From the NCBI GenBank assembly GCA_036365515.1, contig CM070873.1, forward strand, positions 27,882,085 through 27,946,084: a stretch of DNA of 64,000 bases, read 5' to 3'. Numbering within the stretch: position 1 is the stretch's first letter; each line of letters starts with the position of its first letter. The notes below the pieces were generated by a model. It had not been told where the DNA came from. It saw only the letters and a program-made list of their open reading frames with translations, and made no database searches. A program made the position numbers and the translations under genes. Source of the DNA: Torymus aiolomorphi. Lineage: Eukaryota; Arthropoda; Insecta; Hymenoptera; Torymidae. Below are positions 11,199-21,923 of this stretch, piece by piece.

Positions 11199-12650
11199 GT
11201 AATTGTTTAAGTTAACTATTGCTTTACCAAATTTCAGCTTTTGCAGTATCAGTTTACTCAGCGGATATTTTCAACCTGTTTAGGTGATTACGTTTTTTGG
11301 TTTGTCTACAACATAATTAAGGTCTCAACAAAGTCTCAGCTTTTGCGATATTAGTTTTATTTCATTATTATTTTACATGTGTATAGGGGCTGCCGCAGCT
11401 ATACCCCCCAAAAGTGCGCGAGCTGGAGGTCGATTCACTTGCTAGTGATACCAAACGAAGCGTAGGAAAACTTTTCAGCTTTTGCTCTTTTGGTCATCAA
11501 AAAAGGTCGCTGGTTCCCGGACTATTTCATAAAAATATGAAATATCTATGGTCACAACAGTCATATATAAAAAGCTACCTTTCTGAAAAATTTCAAAATG
11601 ATTCATTGATCTTTACTCCTGTTGTCGTAAACAAGAGAAAACGCACTTCTTATCGAAAATAATTTCTTTCTCGAGAAAAAAATCGGAAAAAAGCGAAGCT
11701 TTACGCACACTATGTGTGAAATCCAACTTTACGCACTGAAAACGATGCGAATCGACGTACTTTACGCATACTATACAAAAAAATTAATTTAGGTGATATT
11801 TCCAGCGACAGATGTATAAAAGAAATAAAAAACTATTTTTAACATGCTGTATCTCTAGCGTAGGACAAGTGACTTTTGACGGACGTGGACGTGAGACATA
11901 TTGACTTTCAAACTATAATTGCTTCGGGCCTATAAATTTGTTTGTATCTATTTTATTCCTGTTAAGTAAGATATGGCTTAAGTCACTGCTGCAACATAAG
12001 CATGAGATAAGACAAAGCCAACTAAAATTAAGAAGAAGATCTCTAGCGTAGTTTTGTTTTGTCTGCTTAACCTATAAATCTTTGTTTGTAATTGAATATC
12101 TTTTCGGTACATTCGGCAAGGTAAAAATTTTAAAATCTCATAGGGAAGAGAAAAACTTCAATTTTCTGAGCCTAGTTTACCGTCTCCGAGATTCAATTTT
12201 TCTGGGAACAAATCAGATAACTTCCGGTGAAAAATTGATAATTTGAGAAAAATACACGTTAAAAGCAGATATTCAAGAGGCATTTTCTTGCTATTTTAAT
12301 CGGCAACCGTATCTAACATTTTTTGAGGGAACGTATTTAATGGAAATAAAGAGCTTCAAATAGTTTTTATTCAATTACCCAGTCCTTATCCTGACGCAAA
12401 AACCTCCTTAAGGTTTATACCCACTAATACTCTCATACTTTCACTCTGAAAGTCATAAATTTTAAGAGTTCCCTCGTACAAACGTAATATACCACTAAAA
12501 CCGAAAATCATTAAAAAACCATTTTTAAAACGTGCTTTGAAACACTTTGTAATGTTTTTAGAAAAACATTTTTAAAACGTGGATAATGTGCGCTTTTTAA
12601 AGCATTCGCACTTCTTTAACACGTTTTAAGAACGTCTAAAAAATGTCTTT
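11199..12650. other. Repeat-derived interval, no gene
   Basis: A segment at about 11500-11640 (GTCATCAAAAAAGGTCGC ... TTCATTGATCTTTACTCC) resembles the interspersed family seen at 23150-23250 and 23800-23890. Motifs TTTACGCAC recur from 11690 to 12900. No credible exon seen. Confidence 0.5.
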
Positions 12651-12654
12651 TTGA

Positions 12655-12800
12655 TAAAGTTTGCGTAAGTAGTACCTACTTTACGCATTGTTTTCGGTGC
12701 CTTAAGTGGCACTTTTACATATAATGTACGTAAGCTATTTACGTACTTTACGCACCGAAAACAATACGTAAAGTAGGTACTACTTACGCATACGATATCA
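12655..12800. repeat. Hairpin with GTAAGTAGTACCTACTTTAC arms
   Basis: TTGCGTAAGTAGTACCTACT ... AGTAGGTACTACTTACGCAT with a short loop near 12705-12740. Part of a cluster of TTTACGCA-containing repeats; the same motif appears in the hairpins at 19256-19443. Confidence 0.75.
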
Positions 12801-13228
12801 AAAAGCAATATTCGCAACGCGTGCGTACGATTTTACATACTCGTAAAGCAACATAATATCACTCGTCTATTTGATAGCTACCGTGTGTAAAGTCGTACTT
12901 TACGCACTTACTGTGAAAACTACTACTAAAACCTTTTAAAACGTTTATTTGATATAACGAAATCTGGTTCCTAGATTTGGGAAACGTGTGAAAAACGTTT
13001 TTATGTCATAGCGCAAACTTGCAAAACTCGTGCTGGACCTTTGCAGTTATCGTTAAAAAACATTTTAAAAATATTTTTAAACCATTATAAACACGTATCA
13101 AACTCCGATCCCTGATCCCCCCACCAACCCACCTTTATTCCCTGACTTTGACTCATAACCTGAATCAAACATTTTAACTCATGTATTGTTGTGCGTCACC
13201 TATCAATCATAGTTGTATTACGAAATTC
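12801..13228. other. No feature recognised
   Basis: AT-rich with scattered ACGTTTTAAAACGTTT-type repeats; no exon or hairpin of note. Confidence 0.5.
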
Positions 13229-13657
13229 GATGTAGGAGCGAACTTTACCGATGGTGACCCCCACCTCGAGCCGTATTTCCCATTGTTCACGCTAAATTTA
13301 TTTCGTGATATTGAAAATTAAGTTGCTAACGATTTGTTATCGTGTAAAGAATGCGGGCTCATAGCATTTTCAATAATCAAAATGTCCAATAATTTATATA
13401 ATGCAATATTCTTAAAATTGACGCGTGGAATTACGTAAAAGTGACTGTCATCTTACAATTTTCTATGTGAAACGGCATTGTTTGTCTCAACTAAAAATTA
13501 TTAAGTGCTGAATAACGTTTATAAACATTTGTATTATAAAAAGAACACGCGATCATCGCATTTTTGTGCTGCACGAGTGTATACGTTTTTTTATTTATGA
13601 TATTCTGCTATTGAGGTTAGGAAAATTTCAACCAATCAGCGTGGCTCCGACATCACC
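13229..13657. mobile_element. TTAA-type short element, copy 2 (inverted)
   Basis: Reverse complement of 4773-5230 from GATGTAGGAGCGAACTTTAC to GCTCCGACATCACC. The flanking TTAA sites are not preserved here, so this copy is either older or trimmed. The 8-kb separation and opposite orientation could also be read as long terminal repeats of one large element, but each copy has its own short inverted ends, which favours two separate insertions. Confidence 0.6.
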
Positions 13658-13846
13658 ATAAAGCCGTTTTACAAACGTAAAAATTTATTTCAAACATACT
13701 TTGTATATTGTATATTCATTTTTTTAGCTACAATAAGTAAACGTTTTAAAATGTTTTTAAAACTTTTTTAGACGTTCTTAAAATAATTTAACAAGCGGAC
13801 ATTATTTACGTTACAAAGTGTTTCAAAGCACGTGTTAAAACAGTTT

Positions 13847-14509
13847 TTAAGGTAGTTCTCGAGTAAACTGAGTTCTGGCAGATTCGTTTTAAAATTTAAT
13901 TATAATGGCGCGGTCAGGCGCCATGAGAGTGAGAGAGACAGCGAGAATGCGCGGAGTGGGGGTATACCGCCCGTTCGAAGAGTACGAGTCTCTCCCTTTA
14001 GCGTAAACAAAACACGCGCGGCAAGCGAGAGTCAAAACTTTTGCCTTCGATTCACGGAAAGAAATGTGGACAGTCTACACCTCGGAGAGAGCCGGGAGCC
14101 GCCCAATACAAGCCATAGCGCGATTGAAGTATAGATTGGATATGCAGAACCTTGAGGTTTCTCGGATATACCGTAACTCGACGTTGGAAGTGTGAGACTT
14201 CCAACTTGGAGATTCAGTTGCTTTCCCCTCCAGCGCGCGCGTTCGCCCGGCAGCCAATCCGCCAACTCCGCCCCTTTACACCTATCTCTAAGTTGGAGCT
14301 CTCAGACTTCCAACGTCGAATTACGATATATCCGAGAAATGTGAGGTTCTGTACGTCCAGCTTGAGGTGCGGGCACTCCAATTCGGCACTAAGTAAATGC
14401 GAAACTTAATATTTACAAACACCGAGACTTTTTACATTAGCGCCGTCCAATACTGGAGTTATTTCCATACCTCTTTTCTTTCCGTGTTATTACTCGAGAA
14501 CTACCTTAA
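13847..14509. mobile_element. TTAA-flanked MITE upstream of the ankyrin gene
   Basis: TTAA followed by GGTAGTTCTCGAGTAA at the left and TTACTCGAGAACTACC followed by TTAA at the right. The ends resemble those of the element at 3462-3904 (GGTGGTTCCCTCG), so they may be related. The interior contains a GC-rich hairpin and no gene. Its right end is about 285 bases before the chosen ankyrin start codon. Confidence 0.75.
14143..14354. repeat. GC-rich hairpin nested in the TTAA element
   Basis: GGTTTCTCGGATATACCGTA ... and its complement near 14325-14340, with ACGTTGGAAGT/ACTTCCAACGT blocks inside and a loop around 14220-14280. The arms are imperfect. Confidence 0.75.
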
Positions 14510-14793
14510 ACTTTTAAGTGCTATTAGGGTTGACATACCTGAGGGCAATTTATCTATTCCCCTATTCGGGAAACGCAGGCGTCGGTATCAACTAATAGCA
14601 TACGGCTACTCGCTTTCTAATTCGACTCAAGGGTACCTGTACCTGCGTACTAAGGTTCTCCCTTTCTGTCGTCCACGTAGATCGACTTGCATAGGCTCGC
14701 AGGAGCCCAGATGAGCTCAATCGTTGTACAGACGTTGTAGTTGACAGTTACTCTTTGAATCTTTCTGGACTTTCCGTCATTACAGGAAAAAAG

Positions 14794-16449
14794 ATGGATG
14801 ATTTGACTTCAGAATTGTGGACAGCGTTGATTTTGGAGCAATATCACTTGATGAATCGGCTGATCTACCGTGGCGCGAATGTAAACGAGCAAATGGATAC
14901 AAGATTCGACCCTGTGTCGACGATGCTGCACTATGCAGCGGTGATGGGTGATGTCCAAGGCGTGCATCTGCTTATAAACCACGGTGCAAATTGCAACGCA
15001 CGTGACAGCCAAGCGCAAGCACCGCTGCACTGGGCTGTAATGGCCAATGACCGTCCTGACGTCGTCGAAGTGCTCATCAACGGAGGGGCTGTCGTGGATG
15101 CGCGAGATTGTTACCAATCGACGCCTCTCCATTTTTCAGTGGGAAAGCATTTTAACGAGTCGGCACAAAAGCTTATTGCCAGAGGAGCATCTGTTGAGGC
15201 GGTAGATGAAGAAGGTCGGAGTATACTGCACACGGCGGTAATTTACCAGAACTTGAGTATGGTCAAGGTGCTGATCAGCCATGGAGTAAATCTAGAAGCT
15301 GAGGATACTGATGGGTGTACACCGCTGATCTACGCGCTGGAGAATACGGACATTGTGAGTATATAATAATATGGATTGACAAATTTTGTCTAACATATTC
15401 AAGTATTTTTGCATCCTCCTACAAGGAGCTTCGTAATAGTAAATATTCAAATTTGGTTAAAAACATGTTAAAAATGTTTTTTTGTCATTTTTCGTGTTTT
15501 GTCATTTAAATGTTTGTATGTTCAATATAATAATTAAATAGAGGAATTAATATAGGGACTTATAATATAAGAAATAAAAGATATAAGGAATAAAAGAGTT
15601 AAAGATTAAGGAAGTCACGTGCCAATGAATTGGCAACGGCTTTTAAATTTAATTTAACTTATAGCTTCATAAAACAACAAACGGTTTGTTTTTCAGGTCC
15701 AACTTCTGCTTGAAAACGGTGCAGACGTAAATTCAAAATCACGGGGATGCCTTTTTCCCTTATACGTTGCGACGAGACAGAACCTCCTGGGTTCTCTTTA
15801 TCTTTTGCTAATTTGGGGCGCACGCGTCAATGAAGCAACAAATAGTGATGAAACCGCACTGCACGTGGCCTGCAGAGAAAAGTGCACTGAAGTGGCGGCT
15901 TTATTGCTTCAATTTGGAGCCGATTTAAATGCGCGCAACTGTAACGAGGGCAAGACGCCTTTCGAATTGCTGTCAAACAGACCATTCAACAAAGATATCG
16001 CTAGAGTCCTTATCCGGGAAGCCGTTAGACGTGAGGCATTAGGCCAACCCCTCTGTGAGGGGTACAAACAAGCGGTCCAGTCCCGCGAGAGTTATTCGGA
16101 ATTTGAACAAGAGTGCCGTGAAGAGATCATGCGAATACAAAGTGAGAAGATCGAGATAGAGGACAGTGTCATATCGTTCTTTCAGATATTTTCAATGGAC
16201 AAAGAGAAGCTCGCAAGACTAGCTCGGAACGAGAAGATAGTCACGGCGTTTGAGGCAAGCGGTTACGTGGCGTCATTCACGATATACGCCGATGACCTTA
16301 CCTTCAAGTTTGAAATGGCTAAAAGGCGGGCCAACTTTCTTATGATCGTCGAAGATTGCCTGGTCGACGTGTTGGGCGATATATTACCTGCGCCGATTGT
16401 GAGAAAGATAGCGGCGATGTCAAGTCCGGCGATATATAATCGAAAATGA
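14794..16449 (+). CDS. Ankyrin-repeat protein with PRANC-like C-terminus
   Basis: Two coding exons: 14794-15354 and 15697-16449, joined in phase 0 across a 342-base GT-AG intron (donor ATT|GTGAGT, acceptor TTTTTCAG|GTC), giving 437 residues. Eight to nine ankyrin repeats occupy about residues 5-305 (motifs TMLHYAA, APLHWAV, TPLHFSV, SILHTAV, TPLIYAL, TALHVAC, each followed by a GA(N/D)xN-type turn). The last ~130 residues form an alpha-helical tail ending ILPAPIVRKIAAMSS, which fits the PRANC/F-box-like motif. In poxviruses that domain recruits SCF ubiquitin ligases through Skp1 while the ankyrins choose the substrate; the function in wasps is not established. I chose ATG 14794 because CATTACAG just before it looks like a splice acceptor. 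An in-frame ATG at 14755 would add 13 residues. An upstream non-coding exon is likely. No signal peptide. The family is known in parasitoid wasps, with past transfer from bacteria or viruses proposed. Confidence 0.78.
15355..15696 (+). other. Intron of the ankyrin/PRANC gene
   Basis: AT-rich, 342 bases, GTGAGT donor and TTTTTCAG acceptor. Its position, inside an ankyrin repeat between ENTDI and VQLLLENGAD, restores a complete repeat once removed. The intron argues against the gene being a bacterial or viral contaminant. Confidence 0.8.
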
Positions 16450-16578
16450 ACCGTACCATGATTACGATTAAGAAAATGCAATAAGTTTTCATATATTACT
16501 AAAAAAATGATGAAACTTAACTAAAATATGACACAAATTTGTGTATTTTGTAAATATGTAGTAGCATTTTTTAAATTT

Positions 16579-16588
16579 AATAAATAAA
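16579..16588 (+). terminator. Poly(A) signal of the ankyrin gene
   Basis: AATAAATAAAAA, two overlapping AATAAA-type hexamers about 130 bases after the stop codon. Confidence 0.6.
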
Positions 16589-16976
16589 AATAATCGAAAT
16601 AATAGATTTTCTTTCATTTTATTAATAACATCTCCAAAATTTCTTGTTTATCTTTTATTTTCAGGATTTAAAATCATTTCTAGAGTTATTAAAAAATTTA
16701 GTATATTTCCACTAAAACCTAGTAAATCTTATACGTCAATTCACTATAACTAGGGTAAGTGTGCCAGTTACTGTGTCCCTTAAGGCGATGTCCATAGTAT
16801 TTAATCAATTACTATTTTTTTTTTTCAATTTTTAATCATCTTAAGACCTTTATATAATAATTATATATTCTATTAGCAGAATAAACACCTTTTTAATACA
16901 ATATTATGTAAGGAATATTAAATAATTAATAAAATAACAGCATAAGCCTTTGCATCAGTTACTGTATCATTAATTT

Positions 16977-17155
16977 AGTTACTGTGTGTCAGTTAGTGTA
17001 CATTGTTTTAATTACTGTGTGTCAGTTAGTGTACATTGTTTTAATTACTGTGTGTCAGTTAGTGTACATTGTTTTAATTACTGTGTATCCAGTTAGTGTA
17101 CATTGTTTTAATTACTGTGTGCCACTTAGTGTATAGTGTTTTAATTACTGTGCCT
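16977..17155. repeat. 33-base minisatellite, about five units
   Basis: Unit TTTTAATTACTGTGTGTCAG followed by TTAGTGTACATTG, repeated with minor changes. The core GTGTCAGTTAGTGTA resembles the terminal motif GTGCCAGTTACTGTG of the surrounding element. Confidence 0.88.
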
Positions 17156-17276
17156 TAGATTCTGGACACTGTATTTAATCCTGTGTCTTTTTTTCTCACT
17201 CACCTGCATCTGCATAAACTATATAAAATATATTTAAACATGAAATTTGTTTTTTTTTTATTATATTTAGTAGACT

Positions 17277-17396
17277 CCCTGCTGAAAATCATCCATTTCT
17301 TTCCCATTGGTGAAACGATTTTTCGAACCTTTTCTAGTGTTTTCACTCAACTTGGCTTTCATAAAATGGAAGAGAAATGGATGATTTCCAGCAGGG
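17277..17396. repeat. Small palindromic element
   Basis: CCCTGCTGAAAATCATCCAT ... ATGGATGATTTCCAGCAGGG. A partial relative lies in the first intron of the OBP-like gene (about 41936-42014, CCCTGCTGAAAATCATCTCC ... GAAAATGGATGATG). Confidence 0.75.
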
Positions 17397-18047
17397 CTAT
17401 GATTTACTACGTATAGAAGTACTTACTTATTATAGAAGAAAATAAAATAAAGATGGGAATAAAATATATTATTTTGTAATATATTAAAAACTGTGTTATT
17501 TGCTCTGTGGGTAAGCAATGAACGTCGAAGTTGACTTGCACAGGCGACGAAGCATGAGAAAGTAAGGTTAGTGTAGCCTACCGCGAGGGGGCACAGTAAC
17601 TAAATACATTCACGAAAACTTGTCCAGTTACTGTGCACAGTAATAGAAACATGCCGAAAATTTGTTTTAGTTACTGGATTATATGGAATTAAACAATAAT
17701 ATTAATCAAAACTACTTTTTTTATTGTTCTTTTGTCAACTAGATGGGTTTTATAAACATTAAGTGTATTTTTTTATTATGAAAAATGTTATTTTTATAGT
17801 TTTTCAATCACTTTTCTATAGGCATATTCTTAAGCGTTTCGATAAGAAAATCATAGAAATCGCGATGAGAAATTTAATAAATTATTTTAAACATATTATA
17901 AGAATAATTAAGTCATACTGTGGGTTTAATAATAAAAAACATGAATTGAACTGTATGTAAAAATTTAGATATTTATGATTAAATATGATTATACTCTACT
18001 ATAAATTAAAATGATTTAAGGGCACAGTAACTGGCACACTTACCCTA

Positions 18048-19255
18048 TACCTACTAATTTGTTATGCAATTTTGTTCTTCATATGTGTAACAATATTAAT
18101 CAAAACATCTAATGTATCAATTATTGGATGGGGTAATATTTATAAATAAATATATAACATCGAATAAATGTATTATTTTATTGATCGAAACCTAGCACAT
18201 TTTCCAAAACTGCAACGAAAACTAGCATATATTGCCGTAGATCCTGTAGTTGTATTTAGTTCCGTTGTCGTAGATTCTTTATCTGGCAACAAACTCCGAG
18301 AAAATTGAGCGTTGCAATATACCCGCACGACAATAGACTATATTTATCATTTATAGAGTTTGCGCTCATCACGCGCGTAATTTTTAGTCTCGTTACATAT
18401 TCTTAAACTCGAAAAATGCAGGTGGTCTGCCAAAACAAGCTAGCTTTTGTGGCAACCTCGCGGAATGTGCTATTAGCCTTCGCTGCAAGCGCTGAAATGG
18501 ACTAAAGTCCGTGGAAAACTGAATCTTACTAGTTTTCGTAAGGGACGTCGAAATATGCATGGCTTAACGAACCGAAAAGGATCACCAATTGGCAGTCAGC
18601 AGATAATTCAAGAAATGAAAAGTGTTTTCGGATTTAATTGCGCGCGAGTCCGTAAACCAAAATATCGCAATCAAGTCCAGAAAAGTAACTGATTTTTGGA
18701 CTCACTCGATATAAAGTTTAGAAATGAAAGCTCGCTTGAGGCACAATCCTCTCACACAGGCTGAAACCCCGAAATCATATTCAATATGGTCAACAGAAAA
18801 ATCATCAATTTTTATTAAATATTAAATATAATTATTACAATGAGTTATTGTACGATAGGTTTTTCCATAAAAGTTTGTCAGGTAAAGTAGAGCCATTTCT
18901 CATTAAATTTTGGGTTTAATAATTAAAAACTTGAAATTTAATGATTTTTTTAATACAATCCTGACTTATCAATTAGAACTTTTTGTAAACTTGGTTTCCA
19001 CAATCCAAATCAATATATTAGGAATTATGGACCCATCTATTTAGTTAAACATTTTATAGACATATTTTTTTACATATTTGTCATGCTAATATAAACAAAA
19101 AATCATTTTCTGACGGTGGATCTTCAGTAACTTTCAAAATAAGGTAACTCGAGGTAATTCGGCCACTATTCTGATTCGGCTATTGCTTCCTCATAGAGGA
19201 AGCTTTGTAACAGCGAAAAAAATGTTCGAGACAAAAAATGTTCAAAAAGATGTTT
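18048..19255. other. No gene recognised
   Basis: AT-rich intergenic sequence. The motif CTTCCTCATAGAGGAAGC near 19187 is a short palindrome that also appears (as CCTCTATGAGGAAGC) near 24512, marking a shared repeat family. No exon with convincing splice sites. Confidence 0.5.
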
Positions 19256-19748
19256 TTATAACTGAGTGCGTAAAACTCGACTTTAGATAGATGCTTGTTT
19301 AGCGTGCGTGAAGTGTTTACTTTACGCACTCGGTGCATGAAGTAGTGCGTAAAGTGAGTTCTTCACGCACTCGTGAAAGAAATCCGGATACTTTACATAC
19401 GCTAAACAGGCATTTAACGTAGAGTTTCACGCGCTCAGTTATAAAATAGTACATTACGATACTAGTGGCATAAGTTGCACTTTACGGCACGGCGTGTATA
19501 AGCGCCCGAGCGTAGCGAGTGCGCTTAACGCCGTGTCATAAAGAACGTCCTATGACACGTGTATCGTACATTATTTTATAACACTGACAGCATAAATCAG
19601 CCATGTCACGCCTATTCGTGCCATTAGCAGTCCATTTTTACACCGTGCAGTATCGGCCGAGCGATCGCTCGATACTGCACGATGCAATAATGGTCTACTT
19701 ATATAACGGATATGCGTGACATAAATGCGGATTTATGCCACGCAGTGC
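19256..19748. repeat. Three adjoining hairpins
   Basis: Hairpin 1 (19256-19443) has ATAACTGAGTGCGTAAAACTC-type arms. Hairpin 2 (about 19443-19580) has AAAATAGTACATTACGATAC and GTATCGTACATTATTTTA arms around a CGGCACGGCGTG/CGCCGTGTC inner stem. Hairpin 3 (about 19590-19748) has GCATAAATCAGCCATGTCACG arms and an inner GCAGTATCGGCCGAGCGATCG stem. They abut without spacers. Confidence 0.72.
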
Positions 19749-20401
19749 TATAAATAACGTACGTTTTATTTACGTAAACACGCATTATTGGGATTTAATT
19801 CGTTTATAGTACTATTTCAGGAGATACAAACGAAAACAAGGATTTTTCGGTTTCATTCTGTCTTTTTTACTCCTCGCCATAATAGCAAGCCTCTTACTAT
19901 TCATGTTCTAACTAAAAAAACTGGCTTTGATATCTTCTAAATACTCATAAATAAGTTAATGTGAATCTGTGAAAAAACTTATTCTATTACTCTGTCTATT
20001 AAATGGTGAATATGTTCAGAAAAATCGTCTCACCGATGGATAGAAATCGCCAAAAAAAGTGTCTAGTTTTTGAAGATTATTAGGGTAACTCGCTATTTAT
20101 AAGGTAAATAATGGAATCGATTTCGACGAGGGAAGGGTTTTCCGAAATGTACACGTATATCTGCACGTCCGTATCTAATCAAGTTCCTAGATTATTTTAG
20201 CGAAATTTTGACGGATCCAAACGAATTTTAGACCAGATGCTCATCTAATTATAAGTACCGGACAGTTCTATATTGAGCCGAATCCATTGGAAAATAAAAA
20301 ATCGCCAGAGCAAATAAAAATTTGAAAAAATATTTTTAAGCTTAATGTATCGAAAATTAATTTTCAGTATAAATACCATTGTTCACCTATACAAGACCGG
20401 C
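19749..20401. other. No gene recognised
   Basis: AT-rich; no hairpin or exon of note. Confidence 0.5.
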
Positions 20402-20822
20402 GGGGTTCCAAAGTTTCGACGACTTACTTGAAAATTGAAGTCAACTATAGACGTGCTCGGTTTCGATATAAGCTACTGCAGATTGTGCAAAATTTCGAAA
20501 TTCTAAATTACGAAAATCATATTTTCGAATGTAACAATTCACCTACTGCCCAAAACATCGAATTTCATTAATAGAATTTTAATAGGGATACAATAAACAT
20601 ATTTCTAAATAAATCATTAGAAACAAGTTATCTTTGCTTTGAAATCGTATTGATGAAATTCGATGTTTTGGACAGTAGGTGAATTGTTAGATTCGAAAAT
20701 ATATTTTCGTCTTTTAGAATTTCGAAATTTTGCACAATCTGCAGTAGCTTATATCGAAACCGAGCACGTCTATAGTTGACTTCAGTTTTCAAGTGAGTCG
20801 TCTAAACTTTGGACCCCCCCCC
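20402..20822. repeat. Inverted repeat, arms about 170 bases
   Basis: GGGTTCCAAAGTTTCGACGA ... TCGTCTAAACTTTGGACCCC. The arms share long identical stretches (ACGTGCTCGGTTTCGATATA, TGCAGATTGTGCAAAATTTC) around an 80-base AT-rich loop. The right end has a run of nine C. MITE-like. Confidence 0.8.
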
Positions 20823-20832
20823 TACAAGACCC

Positions 20833-21242
20833 TTGTCCAGCCTCGTCTGATATATGGATTTATGGTCAGGACCTCTATAGGGTTATACATCGCCTATAAC
20901 TGCGTCTGGCAGCCTGTAAGGCAGGACGCCCCATGCTATTCACGGACTGCTCTCCTTTTCTAACCGAGTTTAACCTGCTTTCTTTGTTCCCTTCACAAAT
21001 ACCACGATTACATCTTTGTACCTTCAAAATTCTCCATGACAACATCTCATCAACAGATCTTATCTCTCTTTTCTCAGTTAGGATTCCCGTATACTCCCTG
21101 CGTAAATTCAATGCCCTGGAGGAGAGTACATATACTCACGGTTCCTCGTACGCTTTCTCTGCGCCTATCCCCAGATTAAGGAGGCTCTGGAATGCCATTC
21201 CCGCACGCCTTCAGCGTCTCTCGTCTATCAGCCTATAAATTT
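20833..21242 (+). pseudogene. 5'-truncated non-LTR retrotransposon (LINE) fragment
   Basis: A frame from about 20933 to 21238 ends in RLRRLWNAIPARLQRLSSIS, the kind of C-terminal 'RLWNSLP' tail found just before the stop in Jockey/CR1-like LINE reverse-transcriptase proteins. An adjacent frame upstream (SLVYGFMVRTSIGLY) appears to continue the same protein after a frameshift. Only the last 130 or so residues are present and the frames are broken, so this is a dead fragment. An AT-rich tail and TAA repeats follow, as expected at a LINE 3' end. Confidence 0.55.
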
Positions 21243-21325
21243 AGTACTTTAAAAATATAAAAACTTATCATTTTTATTTCAAATTATTATGTTTATGAAT
21301 AATAATTTATAGTAATATAATGATG

Positions 21326-21361
21326 AATTATAATAATAATAATAATAATCATAATAATAAG
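21326..21361. repeat. (AAT)n tail
   Basis: Imperfect AAT/TAA repeats about 90 bases after the LINE frame; probably the 3' tail of that insertion. Confidence 0.7.
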
Positions 21362-21511
21362 ACGGCAAACATTTGCCATACAGGTATGACGTGCATGGAC
21401 CAGGCGCGTGCGACAAGGGGCCAGAACTCGGGGGCGCGATGCTACCTCGCAAGTGGTCGATGAGAGAGAGCGAACGCTAACTTTTTCTTCTTTCTGCATG
21501 CCTCGGCGCTT

Positions 21512-21518
<7 letters not shown>

Positions 21519-21549
<31 letters not shown>
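21519..21549. repeat. (CT)n microsatellite
   Basis: About 31 bases of CT. Confidence 0.95.
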
Positions 21550-21553
<4 letters not shown>

Positions 21554-21690
21554 CTACGCGATTCTCTTTATTCTCTCTTTAGCGTAGTGTGTGTCCATGT
21601 GGCTCTTGTCGCTCGCTTCCGTGTGAGCTTACATGCTTTCTCACCTAGACCTATAGTCACTGTGATGTGTGGAAATGCCACGTTACAACC

Positions 21691-21923
21691 TAAGGGACTG
21701 TCCACTATGCCATGCCTTCCACGCCGTTGATTCCGGAATTGGTTCTTTCCATGGTCCGTTCTATTCCGTTTGGCTTGGCCTCGTATAGTCTATACGAGTG
21801 CATTCTAACGATGCGCAAGCCTAGACAAACGGAATAGAACGGACCATGGAACGAACCAATTCCGGAATCAATGGCATGGAAGGCATGGAAGGCATAGCAT
21901 GGTGTTATGTAGACAGTCCCTAA
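21691..21923. repeat. MITE-like palindrome
   Basis: TAAGGGACTGTCCACTATGC ... GTAGACAGTCCCTAA with matching inner blocks (ATTCCGGAATTGGTTC / GAACCAATTCCGGAAT and CCATGGTCCGTTCTATTCCG / its complement). The arms are about 100 bases. Confidence 0.82.

Larger units (their letters stand above)
16753..18045. mobile_element. TA-flanked 1.3-kb non-autonomous element
   Basis: Terminal inverted repeats GGGTAAGTGTGCCAGTTACT ... AGTAACTGGCACACTTACCC are flanked by TA on both sides (16751-16752 and 18046-18047), as in Tc1/mariner-type elements. Further CACAGTAACT motifs occur inside (about 17600-17670). No transposase frame: the interior frames are AT-rich and unrelated to known proteins. It is a deletion derivative or MITE containing a minisatellite and a smaller nested palindrome. 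Confidence 0.8.

Noticed and set aside
14809..15132. Minus-strand open frame across the ankyrin exon
   Set aside because: Shadow of the plus-strand coding sequence; no splice or family support.
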